A stretch of DNA of 64,000 nt from Rhizobiaceae bacterium (GTDB lineage: Bacteria; Pseudomonadota; Alphaproteobacteria; Rhizobiales; Rhizobiaceae). The DNA lies in contig JAMLJC010000001.1 of the NCBI GenBank assembly GCA_023953845.1, positions 3,234,501 through 3,298,500 on the forward strand. Direction: 5' to 3'. The translations under genes and the position numbers were made by a program. Below the pieces are notes generated by a model, which was not told the origin of the DNA, ran no database searches, and saw only the letters and a program-made list of their open reading frames with translations. The first letter of the stretch is position 1. Each line of letters begins with the position of its first letter. Shown piece by piece: positions 32,332-41,698 of this stretch.

Positions 32332-33207
32332 GGCGAAGGCCGGCAATGTCAGCCCCTTCACGCCCGCGTCGATCGCGAAAAGGCCGCCGGGGTTTTTCTG
32401 CCCGGCGAAATGTTCGGCAGGGCGCTTCAGCACCGCCGTGGTGACGTAGAGGATGTCAAGGTCCTTGCCGCCGAACTCGCAGCAGGTTGGAAGATCGGTC
32501 GGCAGCACGATGGTCCGCATCAGCTTGCCATCGGGATCGTATCGGCAGACTTTTGATGTGACCGGGATCGTCACCCAGTAGCAACCCTCGGCATCGACCG
32601 TGGCGCCGTCCGCCACGCCTCCGGTCACGGTCATGTCGATGAAGGTGCGCCGGTTCTCGACGTCGCCCGTCGCCGGATAGAAATCATAGGCGTCGACGCG
32701 GCCCGAATGACTGTCCGAAAAATACATCGTCTTCGAATCCGGGCTCCAGGCGAGACCGTTCGAACAGCCGACGCCCTCGATGATGCGATGCACGGAGAGG
32801 TCTGCATCCATCCGGTAGAGCGAGCCGACGAACTCGATGGGACGTCCCGGCGCCTCGAACATCGTACCCGACCAGAAGCGGCCTTGCCGATCAGGCTTGC
32901 CGTCGTTGAAGCGGGTCTCCGGCATATGGCTTTCTGGATCGGCTATCGCCTCGAACCTGCCCGTTTCCGGATCGAAGAAGTGGAAGCCGTTCGCCATGGT
33001 GAGCACCAGCCCACCCTTGGCGCGCAGACCGAGGCAGCCGAGATACTCTGGCGTTTCCCATGTCCTGTCCTCGCCGGTCGCTGGGTCGTAGCGATGGATC
33101 AGCCTCGACCAGATGTCGATCCACCAGAGCACGCCCTCATTCGGGTCCCACAGCGTGCCTTCGCCGAGTTCGGCGCGGGCGTCGACGACGCAGGTGATGT
33201 CAACCAC
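32326..33207 (-). CDS. SMP-30/gluconolactonase family protein
   Basis: A 293-residue six-bladed beta-propeller lactonase. GEGTLWDPNEGVLWWIDI at the N-terminus carries the metal-binding Glu, and NGLAWSPDSKTMYFSDS holds the conserved Asn and Asp. It hydrolyses a sugar lactone in sugar-acid pathways. The GTG at 33207 has GGGAG upstream and overlaps the permease stop by eight bases, so it is the last gene of the importer operon; it probably processes the imported sugar after oxidation by a dehydrogenase such as the SDR at 39 kb. Confidence 0.92.
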   Translation of the reverse strand: MVDITCVVDARAELGEGTLWDPNEGVLWWIDIWSRLIHRYDPATGEDRTWETPEYLGCLGLRAKGGLVLTMANGFHFFDPETGRFEAIADPESHMPETRFNDGKPDRQGRFWSGTMFEAPGRPIEFVGSLYRMDADLSVHRIIEGVGCSNGLAWSPDSKTMYFSDSHSGRVDAYDFYPATGDVENRRTFIDMTVTGGVADGATVDAEGCYWVTIPVTSKVCRYDPDGKLMRTIVLPTDLPTCCEFGGKDLDILYVTTAVLKRPAEHFAGQKNPGGLFAIDAGVKGLTLPAFAG

Positions 33208-34192
33208 TGGTTTCTCCCTGTCTGGATCGTGCGGATGCGCGCAAATGTCTGAAAAGCTCGCCCCAGGTTTCGCTGGAGATCGAGACGGTGACGAGGATGA
33301 CGGCGCCGTAGACGACCAGCAGGGCTCCGTTGGAGAGGTTGAGCGCGGGCAGCAGCCCTGTCAGGATCGTCAGCACCAATGCGCCGGCCACTGTTCCGAG
33401 ATAGTGGCCGCTGCCGCCGAGGATGGATGCCCCGCCGATGGCCACCGCTGCCACCGACGTGAAGAGATAGGCGTCGCCCATGCCGAGATAGGCCACGCCG
33501 GAATAGCCGGTGAGCAGGATGCCCGCGAGCGCCGCCGTGACTCCGGAGATCATGTAGGTGAGGATGGTCGTGCGCGCCGTCGGCACGCCGGAGAATTCGG
33601 CTACGGTGGCGCTGGTGCCGAGCGCATAGACATGGCGGCCGAAGGTGGACTTCGACAGGAGAACGGTCGCCAGCAAGGCAAGCGCCGCCCAGATGAGCAC
33701 GATCACCGGGATCGGGCCGACGCGGCCCACGGCGAGATATTTGATGAGCGCCGGCGTCGATGGCGTCGGCGAGCCGCCTGTGTAGACGAGGATCAGGCCT
33801 TGCAGGATGACGTTGACGGCCAGCGTCATGATGATCGGCGGCACGCCGAACAGCGCAACGCCCGCGCCGTTGACGAAGCCGATTGCGGCGCCCCCGGCGA
33901 GCAACAATGGGATCACCCATATCAATGCGACGTCCTGCCCGCCCGCCATCAGGGTCAACAGCAACGCTGCGCAGTTCAGCACCCAGGGGATCGACAGGTC
34001 GATGCCGCCGCCGATGATGACGAAGGTCTGGCCGAAGGCGACGATCCCGACGAAGGCTGCCAGAACCAGCGTGGAGCGCAGGTTCGACGGCGCGAGGAAG
34101 CCGGGGGAGAAAAGCGCCGTGATCAGAAGCAGCACGGCGACGCCGGCATAAGCAAGCAGGATCAGACGGTTGCGCGCGACGAAGCCGCTCAT
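33200..34192 (-). CDS. Ribose-type sugar ABC permease (second)
   Basis: A 330-residue RbsC-like permease with about ten hydrophobic helices. GGGIDLSIPWVLN and YALGTSATVAEFSGVPTART are typical sequence marks. ATG at 34192 overlaps the stop of the other permease. It pairs with it as a heterodimer. Confidence 0.92.
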   Translation of the reverse strand: MSGFVARNRLILLAYAGVAVLLLITALFSPGFLAPSNLRSTLVLAAFVGIVAFGQTFVIIGGGIDLSIPWVLNCAALLLTLMAGGQDVALIWVIPLLLAGGAAIGFVNGAGVALFGVPPIIMTLAVNVILQGLILVYTGGSPTPSTPALIKYLAVGRVGPIPVIVLIWAALALLATVLLSKSTFGRHVYALGTSATVAEFSGVPTARTTILTYMISGVTAALAGILLTGYSGVAYLGMGDAYLFTSVAAVAIGGASILGGSGHYLGTVAGALVLTILTGLLPALNLSNGALLVVYGAVILVTVSISSETWGELFRHLRASARSRQGETSG

Positions 34193-35190
34193 GCCGTCTG
34201 CCTCCGCGCGGCTTTTTCGGCGATCGCGCTGGCCAGCACGGCGACGAGAAGGATGACGCCCGAGGCTACGGGCTGCCAGTAACTGGAAATGCGCAGGATG
34301 AAGACCAGATTGCCGATCAGCGTCAGGATGTACGCGCCGATGATCGTCCCGGCGAGATGTCCGCGCCCGCCGAAAAGGCTCACGCCGCCGATGACGGCCG
34401 CCGCGACCGACGGCAGGATATAGTCGCGGCCGATGGTGGGCGAGCCTGCGCCTGTCTGCGTCGTCAGATAGAGGGCGGCCGCTGCCGCGAACAGGCCGGA
34501 AAGCCCATACGTCGCGGCATTGATGCGGGTGATCGATACGCCGGACAGGAAGGCGGATTTCTCATTTGAGCCGTTGGCGCGGATCGTGATGCCGAGCCGG
34601 GTCGCCATGAACCAGAGCCAGAAGACGAGCAGCGCGATGAGCATCCACACCGTGCTGGAAAGCCCGAGGAACTGCAGGTAGCCGAAGCCCAGCCACCAGC
34701 CCGGAACCTTGCCGCCGTCGCTCGGCAGGATGATCATGGCGACGCCGTTGAGGATCGACCATGTCGCCAGCGTCACCAGAAAGGGTTGCAGGCGGAAGAA
34801 AGAGATCAGCAGGCCGTTGACGACGCCGACGGCGAGGCCGAGCAGCAGGATCAGCCCGGACCACAGGACCACGCTGCCGGCATCGTCGCCGAAGCGGGTC
34901 GCCGCGATCACCGTGCCAAGGCTGATCATGCCTCCGATCGAAAGATCGATGCCGCCGCGCAGCAGGACGATGGTCTGTCCGGTTGCGGCGAGCATCAGCG
35001 TCATCGCCGCCGTGGTGTTGAGGTTGAGTTCGTCCAGCGTGAACACGCCCGTCTGCCGCGTTCCGTAGACGATGACGATCAGCACCAGCATCAGACAGGC
35101 GACGAGGAACGGCGCCCGGTCGAGCAGCGCATCGCGCAAACTCTTGCCGGTGGAGCTTTGCCCTGCTTCGGTGACCACGCCGGACATCAC
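34189..35190 (-). CDS. Ribose-type sugar ABC permease (first)
   Basis: A 333-residue RbsC-like permease; LRGGIDLSIGGMISLG, VNGLLISFFRLQPFLVTLA and GVSLFGGRGHLAGT are seen. It forms the channel with the neighbour permease. ATG at 35190 overlaps the stop of the ATPase by four bases. The two permeases differ clearly and are not a recent duplication. Confidence 0.92.
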   Translation of the reverse strand: MMSGVVTEAGQSSTGKSLRDALLDRAPFLVACLMLVLIVIVYGTRQTGVFTLDELNLNTTAAMTLMLAATGQTIVLLRGGIDLSIGGMISLGTVIAATRFGDDAGSVVLWSGLILLLGLAVGVVNGLLISFFRLQPFLVTLATWSILNGVAMIILPSDGGKVPGWWLGFGYLQFLGLSSTVWMLIALLVFWLWFMATRLGITIRANGSNEKSAFLSGVSITRINAATYGLSGLFAAAAALYLTTQTGAGSPTIGRDYILPSVAAAVIGGVSLFGGRGHLAGTIIGAYILTLIGNLVFILRISSYWQPVASGVILLVAVLASAIAEKAARRQTA

Positions 35191-36686
35191 GCCGCCCTGT
35201 CCAGAACCGCGGCGCTCAGGATGGCCTCCTCGGTGATTGCATCGCCGGAGAGCGTGGAGGCAATCCTGCCTTCGCGCAGCACCAGCACCCTGTCTGCGAC
35301 ATGCACCAGTTCCGGCAGGTCGCTCGAATAGAAGAGGATCGCGTAACCCTTGGCGGCGAGGTCCCGGATGAGCTGAAAGATTTCGCCCTTCGTGCCGACG
35401 TCGACGCCGCGCGTCGGATCGTAGAGCAGGAGGACGCGGGCTTCCGTCAGCAGCATCTTGCCGAAAACGACCTTCTGCTGGTTGCCGCCCGAAAGCGTTC
35501 CGACCGCTTGCTCCGGCGTGCTCGCCTTGATGCGCAGGAAATCGACCATCTCCCGCACCAGAGCCGCTTCACGATCCCTGTCGAGCAGGCCGCCCTTCGA
35601 AAAGCGGCGGATGACGGAGAGCGTCAAATTCTCGCGCACGCTCTTGGACAGCAGCAACCCCTGGCCGCGCCTGTCTTCCGGCACCAGCGCGATACCGTCC
35701 CGGCCGGTCAGCGCGCGCCGCGGATTGGCGAGCGCTGCCGGTTTTTCCCAGAGTTTGATCGCGCCGTTCGACGGCGCCGCGCCGAACAACGCCTGGAAAA
35801 GCTCGCGCTGGCCATGCCCTTGCAATCCCCCGACGCCCAGCACTTCGCCCTCATGCAGCGAGAACGTCGCATCGCGCAGCCGCCGCCCGCTCGACAGTGC
35901 GTCGACCTCGAGCGCGAGCCGCTCGGTGCGGGTCGGCACGCGGACGGGATAGAGCCTGTCGAGCTGGCGTCCGATCATTTCGGTCACGATCTGGTCGTCG
36001 GAGACGGCATTGGCGTCATGAGCCGCGACGGTGCGGCCGTTGCGGAAAATCGTCAGGCGGTCGGCGACAGCGCGAACTTCGCCCATGCGGTGTGAAATGA
36101 AGATCGCCAGCCGGCCTTCCTCGGCGATCTGGCGGCTGAGTTTCAGCAGCCATTCGGCCTCGAGCGCGGGGAGGGCGGACGTCGCCTCGTCGAGGATCAG
36201 AATGCGCGGGTCCTTCGCGAGCGCTTTGGCGATCTCCACGATCTGCCTTTCGGCCAGCGTCAGGTGCCGCAACTCGCGATCGGGCCGGATTGCCGGGAAC
36301 CGGTAGCGTTCGAACAATGCGAGCGTATTGGCGCGCATGCGCTTGCGGTTGGTGGTGCCGATAAGGGTCAGCGGCTCATGCCGGAACCAGATGTTCTCCT
36401 CGACCGTCAGGTCGGGGATGAGCGAGAGCTCCTGGAATACGGCCGCGATGCCCAGCGCCTGCGCGGCATCCGGATTGTTCGGACGAAAGTCCTTGCCGTC
36501 GACGTGAATCGTTCCCGTATCATAGCGCAGAGCGCCGGACAGAATCTGGATGAACGTGCTCTTGCCGGCGCCGTTCTCGCCGAGCAGCGCATGCACTTCG
36601 CCGGCACGAGCCGAAAACGTCGCCTCGCTCAGCGCGACGATGCCGCCGAACCGCTTGCTCAGGCCTTTGACGTCGATCAGGTCCAT
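35187..36686 (-). CDS. Ribose-type sugar ABC ATPase with two nucleotide-binding domains
   Basis: A 499-residue tandem ATPase of the RbsA/MglA kind. The first half has GENGAGKST, LTLAERQIVEIAKAL and LILDEATSAL. The second half has the degenerate site usual for the family and LSGGNQQKVVFGKML with LLLYDPTRGVDVG. It powers the two permeases. ATG at 36686; the binding-protein gene lies 75 bp upstream across a terminator-like hairpin. Confidence 0.94.
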   Translation of the reverse strand: MDLIDVKGLSKRFGGIVALSEATFSARAGEVHALLGENGAGKSTFIQILSGALRYDTGTIHVDGKDFRPNNPDAAQALGIAAVFQELSLIPDLTVEENIWFRHEPLTLIGTTNRKRMRANTLALFERYRFPAIRPDRELRHLTLAERQIVEIAKALAKDPRILILDEATSALPALEAEWLLKLSRQIAEEGRLAIFISHRMGEVRAVADRLTIFRNGRTVAAHDANAVSDDQIVTEMIGRQLDRLYPVRVPTRTERLALEVDALSSGRRLRDATFSLHEGEVLGVGGLQGHGQRELFQALFGAAPSNGAIKLWEKPAALANPRRALTGRDGIALVPEDRRGQGLLLSKSVRENLTLSVIRRFSKGGLLDRDREAALVREMVDFLRIKASTPEQAVGTLSGGNQQKVVFGKMLLTEARVLLLYDPTRGVDVGTKGEIFQLIRDLAAKGYAILFYSSDLPELVHVADRVLVLREGRIASTLSGDAITEEAILSAAVLDRAA

Positions 36687-36705
36687 GCCGATGCCGAATG
36701 AATGT

Positions 36706-36741
36706 AAAAAGCGCCCGCCGCCCGTATTACGAGGCGGCGGG
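36706..36741 (-). terminator. Terminator-like attenuator after the sugar-binding protein gene
   Basis: Read on the minus strand, CCCGCCGCC (36741-36733) pairs with GGCGGCGGG via a ten-base loop (36722-36714), followed by GCGC and five T. It lies between the binding-protein and ATPase genes of one operon and probably reduces read-through, giving excess binding protein. Confidence 0.72.
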
Positions 36742-36761
36742 TCCGTCTTGTCGACAGATGT

Positions 36762-37826
36762 TCAGTTCGTGCCGGCGGCTTCGGCCGCCGTGATGTCCAC
36801 CCAGTCCGGCGTTATCGGCAGGGTAAGGCCGGGCGCCTGGTCCGGGAAGGCGTTCTCGCCGATGGCGATCTTGATCATCTTCGTGCCCGGATAGAGCTCC
36901 GACTCGAACGGGTCGGTGGTGACGAAGTCGCCCTTCACCTGAATCTCGCGCTGTTCCGGCTTCTTGCCGGTGTCGAGTATTTCGACCGCGAGCTTGATCG
37001 CCTCGGAGGAAAGATAGGCCGGATTGGAGCCGAGAATGCACTTCGCTCCTTCGGTCTGGGCACAGGTCACCGCCGAGACGTTGTAGGAGAAGCCGACCAC
37101 CGGGACGATCGGGCGGCCTGCGTCCTTCAGCGCCTGGATGGCGCCGGAGCCGTAGCCCTGCGTCAGGATGCCGTCCACCTGCGGATTGGCCGCGAGCAAA
37201 GCGGCCACGCCGGACTGTTCCGGCCCGAGCGCATAGTCGCCATTGTACTGGCCGACAACCTTAATGTCGGGGTAGTTTGCCAGCACCTTCTCGTAGCCGC
37301 CCTGCAGTTGCGCCGAGATCGGCGCGCCCGCGAGGCCGCGGTCGATGATCACGTTGCCCTTGCCGCCGAGCTGCTTGGCCATCCATTCGGCCATCACCTC
37401 GGGGATGCGGTTCCAGTCGGATGCGACCGCATAGGCGCAGGGCTCGGTGACCGTCTGGTCGAAGCTGATGACGACGATGCCGTCGTCGCAAGCCTTTTTC
37501 AGCGTCGGGTTGAGCGCCGAATCGGAGGCGGCGTCGACGAGAATGGCGTCAGGCTTCTGCCTGATGATGTTGTTGAGCGAGTTGATCTGGGCCTGGACGG
37601 TGTTCTCGACATTTTCGATGCGCAGGTCGACGCGTCCGGCGAGCGGGCCCTTCTTGACCGAAACTTCGGCCACCCGCTGCATCTGCTGGCGCCAGTCATT
37701 GCCGACGAAATTGTTGGACAGGTATATGACATACGGCTTCTTGTCCTGGGCCTGCGCGAGCCCGGCCAAGCCCGCGACGGCGACGCCGAGCGCGGCGAGT
37801 CCGTATGCGAGACGTTTCAATCGCAT
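36762..37826 (-). CDS. Periplasmic sugar-binding protein of a ribose-type ABC importer
   Basis: A 354-residue type I periplasmic binding protein with signal peptide (MRLKRLAYGLAALGVAVAGL to about AQA-QD). Landmarks are YVIYLSNNFVGNDWRQQMQ, KPDAILVDAASDSALNP and DGILTQGYGSGAIQAL. The sugar is not predictable from sequence. I use the ATG at 37826 with a GGGAGGAG ribosome site; the long upstream extension contains the promoter. First gene of the operon and under the LacI-type operator at 37884. Confidence 0.93.
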   Translation of the reverse strand: MRLKRLAYGLAALGVAVAGLAGLAQAQDKKPYVIYLSNNFVGNDWRQQMQRVAEVSVKKGPLAGRVDLRIENVENTVQAQINSLNNIIRQKPDAILVDAASDSALNPTLKKACDDGIVVISFDQTVTEPCAYAVASDWNRIPEVMAEWMAKQLGGKGNVIIDRGLAGAPISAQLQGGYEKVLANYPDIKVVGQYNGDYALGPEQSGVAALLAANPQVDGILTQGYGSGAIQALKDAGRPIVPVVGFSYNVSAVTCAQTEGAKCILGSNPAYLSSEAIKLAVEILDTGKKPEQREIQVKGDFVTTDPFESELYPGTKMIKIAIGENAFPDQAPGLTLPITPDWVDITAAEAAGTN

Positions 37827-37882
37827 ATTCTCCTCCCTCGATCGCCTGCTGAAGGTCTCCTCCCGCAGCACAGGCAGCGATG

Positions 37883-37911
37883 ATGTTACCGGTACCAAAT
37901 TTCGCTGTCAA
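37883..37911 (-). promoter_or_regulatory. Promoter of the sugar importer operon with LacI-type operator
   Basis: On the minus strand, TTGACA (37911-37906), a 17-bp spacer and TAACAT (37888-37883) form a good sigma-70 promoter. The operator TGTTACCGGTACCA (37884-37897) begins eight bases after the -35 and covers the -10. It closely resembles GntR/LacI-family gluconate-repressor sites. The layout means repression. Confidence 0.72.
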
Positions 37912-37965
37912 ACGGATACGCAGTCTGAGCGTGTCAGTCCGCCAGAGTTTGTCGCGAATATTGTG

Positions 37966-37977
37966 ATGCTATTATAA
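37966..37977. promoter_or_regulatory. TTATAATAGCAT motif, copy 1
   Basis: The minus strand reads TTATAATAGCAT, identical to copies at 53826 and 53984. It lies between the UTRA regulator gene and the sugar importer promoter. It may be an operator for that regulator or an extended TATAAT promoter element. Confidence 0.5.
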
Positions 37978-38018
37978 TTTTATAAGCCGGTCGAGTCCCG
38001 TTCGACCGTCTGACGGAC

Positions 38019-38789
38019 CTATTCCAGATCGTTCGGCGCATCGTAGGTGATGGCGAATCGGTCCGCCGGATGCCGGGCGACCGAAAGCTCCACATAGCGT
38101 CCGTCGGCCGCCTGATAGAGCATGGCGACGGTGAGGAGCGCGCTGCCCGGTTCCACGTCGAGAATTTCGGCGGCTTCTTCGTCGGCGATCTCGGCTCGCA
38201 CTGTCATATGCGCCACGGCGAGCCGCAGTCCAAGCTTCCGCTGTACGGTCTCGAAGATCAGCACGTCGGTGAAATCGCGCCGATGCAGGCGCTCGCCGAT
38301 CTCGGTCGGAAAGTAGGTGTTGATGTAGGCCTTCTTCTCGTCGCCCGCGAGCAGAACGGAGCGCAGGCAGTAGCCGGTTTCCCCTTTGCGTCCGCCCAGA
38401 TATTGCTGGATGAGCGGCGATCCCTCGCGGCGATATGAAAGCAGCTTCAGCGAGGCGTCCTTGGCGTAGGCCGCGATGTCGGTGAAGTTCGCCATGTGCC
38501 AGGTCGGTCCGCCGTCCGCACCGCGCGGCATCACGATTGCCGGCTTCGCCGAGCGTTTGCGGATGAGCCCGTCGCCTTCGAGATCGCGCAATGCGTGACG
38601 GACGGTGATCAGGCTGACGCCGAAATGCTCGGCGATGCTCGCTTCCTTGGGCAGTTCCTCGCCTGCGGGAAGGACGCCCTCGACGATCGGTCGCCGCAAT
38701 ATGTCGGCCAGTTGCCGGTAGAGCGGGCCTCCCTCGCGGCCGAGTGTCCGGCGCGGGAACAGGTCGAGCAGCGAATGTGTCTGGAGCAT
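38019..38789 (-). CDS. GntR-family regulator with UTRA domain (HutC subfamily)
   Basis: A 256-residue regulator with a GntR winged HTH (about 22-90; PKEASIAEHFGVSLITVRHAL) and a UTRA ligand-binding domain (about 105-250), as in HutC-type sensors. It probably senses a sugar acid or related metabolite. I chose the ATG at 38789; the in-frame ATG at 38870 would add 27 unconserved residues. It lies upstream of, and on the same strand as, the sugar importer, and is divergent from the SDR/transketolase operon. Confidence 0.88.
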   Translation of the reverse strand: MLQTHSLLDLFPRRTLGREGGPLYRQLADILRRPIVEGVLPAGEELPKEASIAEHFGVSLITVRHALRDLEGDGLIRKRSAKPAIVMPRGADGGPTWHMANFTDIAAYAKDASLKLLSYRREGSPLIQQYLGGRKGETGYCLRSVLLAGDEKKAYINTYFPTEIGERLHRRDFTDVLIFETVQRKLGLRLAVAHMTVRAEIADEEAAEILDVEPGSALLTVAMLYQAADGRYVELSVARHPADRFAITYDAPNDLE

Positions 38790-39005
38790 TCTGGTGTTCT
38801 CGTCGCGTCGCCGGTCGGGTCGCAGCCCGGCTGAAAGCAGAATTGAGCTTGCGGCGCAAGGTTTGAGCATGTGAAGCGCAAAGGAACCGGCGCCGCCGAC
38901 AACCCCGCCCCGCTATGCTGGCTTCGCCGCTAGATTACCCGCCTCGCGGCGCCGATCAACAGCCGCGTAGAGGATCGGCGTGGGATGTGCGCGATCGACG
39001 GACGA
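38790..39005. other. Divergent intergenic region left of the SDR promoter
   Basis: About 215 bp between the UTRA regulator start and the TTGACA at 39006. No coding signal or further dyad is convincing. It presumably holds the regulator's own promoter. Confidence 0.35.
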
Positions 39006-39034
39006 TTGACACTCGAAAATGGTACCGGTATCAA
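39006..39034 (+). promoter_or_regulatory. Promoter of the SDR/transketolase operon with LacI-type operator
   Basis: TTGACA (39006-39011), a 17-bp spacer and TATCAA (39029-39034). The operator TGGTACCGGTATCA (39020-39033) starts eight bases after the -35, precisely the same geometry as at 37884. It is the best preserved of three related sites. Confidence 0.75.
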
Positions 39035-39063
39035 AAAAGAGTCGCTTGCCTTGGGAGGAAAGT

Positions 39064-39852
39064 TTGGCTGCAGGTGTCGGAAGTCGGCCGCGCGCTCTTG
39101 TGACGGGGGCCGCGGGCGGACTGGGCCGTGAGATCGCGGTTCAGCTTGCCGCGCGAGGCTGCGCCTTGGCGATCTGCGACATCAATGCAGAAGGGCTCAC
39201 CGGCACTGCGAAGCTTCTATCGGAGCATGGCGCGGAGGTCGAGCAGATCGCGTCCGACCTCACGGCGAAGGGCGCGCCGGAGGCGGCGGTCGACCGCGTC
39301 GTCGTCCGCTGGGGCGGTATCGACATACTGGTCAACAATGCCGGCTACGGCGTCATCGAGCCATTCCTCGACGCGACCTACGAGGCCTGGACGCGAACGC
39401 TGGCGCTTAACGTCACGGCGCTCGCCATAGCCTGCAAGGCAGCGGGCCGCATCATGCGCGACCAGCGCTCCGGCCGCATCGTCAACATCACCTCGCCTGG
39501 GTCCCGCATGGCGCTCCCGGATTACACCGCCTACACGGCGAGCAAGGCGGGCGTCGATTCCATCACCCGCGCAGCCGCCGTGGCGCTCGCGCCATACGGC
39601 GTTCTCGTGAACAGCCTCGCCCCGGGCATGATGGATACGGAAATGCAGCGCTCGACCGAGGCCGATCTGGCGCGGGTCAACGGCCGTAGCGATCTGCAGG
39701 CGTTTCTGGATGAGCGCACCAAACGCGTCCCGCTCGGCCGCCGCGCCGAGATTGCCGAGATCGCGCAGGCCGTCGTATGGCTCTGCCTCGACGCGCCGCC
39801 CTACATGACCGCCGAACGGCTCAACATGTCCGGCGGGCTCGACAAGGACTGA
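39064..39852 (+). CDS. Classical short-chain dehydrogenase
   Basis: A 262-residue SDR with cofactor motif TGAAGGLG, NNAGYG, Ser in NITSPGS and an intact YTASK. It likely oxidises a sugar, polyol or sugar acid. The TTG at 39064 is eight bases after GGGAGG and is preferred to the ATG at 39019, which lies inside the operator. It begins an operon with the split transketolase and an enolase-family dehydratase; the next gene starts two bases after its stop. Confidence 0.88.
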   Translation: MAAGVGSRPRALVTGAAGGLGREIAVQLAARGCALAICDINAEGLTGTAKLLSEHGAEVEQIASDLTAKGAPEAAVDRVVVRWGGIDILVNNAGYGVIEPFLDATYEAWTRTLALNVTALAIACKAAGRIMRDQRSGRIVNITSPGSRMALPDYTAYTASKAGVDSITRAAAVALAPYGVLVNSLAPGMMDTEMQRSTEADLARVNGRSDLQAFLDERTKRVPLGRRAEIAEIAQAVVWLCLDAPPYMTAERLNMSGGLDKD

Positions 39853-39854
39853 AC

Positions 39855-40703
39855 ATGCTGCGCAACTCTCCGCCCGAAAGCGCCGACATCGGCGAACTGA
39901 AGCGCCGCGCCACGAATCTGCGCCGCCACATGCTGACGATGGCGCGCGGGCAGGGGCAGGGCTATATCGGCCAGGGCCTTGGCATGGCGGACGCGCTGGC
40001 TGCGCTCTACTTTCACGAGTTGCGCTACGATCCCGCCAATGTGACATGGCGGGAGCGGGACCGTTTCCTTCTCTCCACCGGCCATTATTCCATCGCGCTC
40101 TGGGCCGCGTTTGCCGAAGCGGGCGTACTGCCGGTCGAGGAACTGCCAACCTATGGCGCCGACGACAGCCGGCTGGAAATGTCCACGCTCGACACGACAC
40201 CCGGCGTCGAAATGATCGGCGGTTCCCTTGGTCACGGTCTCGGACAGGGCGTCGGTCAGGCGCTCGGCCTTCGCCTTGACGGTTCTGGCGCGCGCGTCTT
40301 CGTGGAATTGTCGGACGGCGAGATGCAGGAAGGTTCGACGTGGGAAGCCGCCATGTCGGCCGGGCATTTCGGGCTCGACAATCTGGTGGCCCTCATCGAT
40401 TGCAACGGCATCCAGGCGGACGGCCCGGTCGTGCTCGACATGGAGCCGGTGGCCGGCAAATGGACGGCGTTCGGCTGGTCGACGCAGGAGATCGATGGCA
40501 ACGACATGGAGGCCGTCGTCGTGGCGCTGAAGGCGGCGCGGACAAAAGGCGGAAAGCCGCACGCAATCGTCATGCGAACCTTGCCGGGCAAGGGCGTGCG
40601 CCGCATCGAGACCAGCGAGAAGTCGCATTTCTTCCGCGTCGATGTCGGCCAGTGGGACGGCATCATCGCCGAATTCGAGAAGAGCCTGGAGCCTGCCGCA
40701 TGA
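39855..40703 (+). CDS. Transketolase-like subunit, N-terminal half
   Basis: A 282-residue thiamine-diphosphate-binding half of a split transketolase. LLSTGHYSIALWAA and the cofactor motif ELSDGEMQEGSTWEAA (about 151-166) with IDCNG are seen. Split transketolases are frequent in catabolic clusters and may act on non-standard ketoses or ketoacids. ATG at 39855; its stop overlaps the next start (ATGA). Confidence 0.92.
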   Translation: MLRNSPPESADIGELKRRATNLRRHMLTMARGQGQGYIGQGLGMADALAALYFHELRYDPANVTWRERDRFLLSTGHYSIALWAAFAEAGVLPVEELPTYGADDSRLEMSTLDTTPGVEMIGGSLGHGLGQGVGQALGLRLDGSGARVFVELSDGEMQEGSTWEAAMSAGHFGLDNLVALIDCNGIQADGPVVLDMEPVAGKWTAFGWSTQEIDGNDMEAVVVALKAARTKGGKPHAIVMRTLPGKGVRRIETSEKSHFFRVDVGQWDGIIAEFEKSLEPAA

Positions 40704-41698
40704 GCGCCGCGAACATGACCGGCCGAACCCTCGCCATGGGGGAAGACGAGGCAAGCGACGGCGCGCGCGCCATGGTCGATGCGCCCTTCGGCAAGGCGCT
40801 GGCGCGCGTCGCGAAGGACGACCCCTCTATCGTCGGCCTCACCGCCGACCTTGGCAAATATACCGACATCCATCCGTTCCGCGACGCCTTCCCGGATCGC
40901 TTCTTCAATGTCGGCATGGCCGAGCAGAACCTGATTGCCGTCGCCGCCGGACTGGCGCGGACGGGCAAGACGGTTTTCGCCACCACCTACGGCGTCTTTG
41001 CTTCCCGTCGCGCGTATGATTTCGCAGCCATCGCCTGCGCGCATTCCGATGTCGACGTGAAGATCGTCGCGGGGCTGCCGGGCCTGACGACAGGCTACGG
41101 CGGCACGCATCAGGCCATCGAGGATCTGGCGCTGATGCGCATGATCCCCAATCTTGTCGTCATAGATCCTTGCGACGCCGTCGAGATCGAGGCCGCGACC
41201 GAGGCCATCGCCGCACACAAGGGATCAGTCTATATGCGCCTGTTGCGCGGACAGGTTCCGGCCGTATTGCCTGCCGACTATAAATTCGAGATCGGCAGGG
41301 CGCGTCATCTGCGCGACGGCACGCATGTCGGCATCGTCTCCACCGGCCTCATGACCGAGCGTGCACTTGATGCTGCGGCCGTGCTCGGCAAGCGCGGCAT
41401 TTCGGTCGGCGTGCTGCATGTGCCGACGATCAAGCCTTTTGATGCCGAGGCTGTGGTGAACTTTGCCGCCGGGGTCGATCATCTCGTCACGGCGGAAAAC
41501 CACGTCGTTTCCGGTGGGCTGGCGACGCTGGTAGCGGAGGCGCTGTTCGACGCCGGGCAGGCGCGGCCGTTGACGCGCATCGGCCTGCCGGACCGCTTCA
41601 TTGAATGCGGTTCGGTCCCGACGCTTCAGGCGCGCTACGGCATCTCGCTCGATGCGATGATCGAGAGGATCGGTTCCCTGGTGAAGGTTGCAGCATGA
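40700..41698 (+). CDS. Transketolase-like subunit, C-terminal half
   Basis: A 332-residue partner with the pyrimidine-binding domain (about 25-190) and the transketolase C domain (about 205-325). E75 in NVGMAEQNLIAVAAGLA is the conserved thiamine-activating Glu. It assembles with the preceding subunit. The ATG at 40700 and the stop at 41698 both overlap neighbours by four bases. Confidence 0.92.
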   Translation: MSAANMTGRTLAMGEDEASDGARAMVDAPFGKALARVAKDDPSIVGLTADLGKYTDIHPFRDAFPDRFFNVGMAEQNLIAVAAGLARTGKTVFATTYGVFASRRAYDFAAIACAHSDVDVKIVAGLPGLTTGYGGTHQAIEDLALMRMIPNLVVIDPCDAVEIEAATEAIAAHKGSVYMRLLRGQVPAVLPADYKFEIGRARHLRDGTHVGIVSTGLMTERALDAAAVLGKRGISVGVLHVPTIKPFDAEAVVNFAAGVDHLVTAENHVVSGGLATLVAEALFDAGQARPLTRIGLPDRFIECGSVPTLQARYGISLDAMIERIGSLVKVAA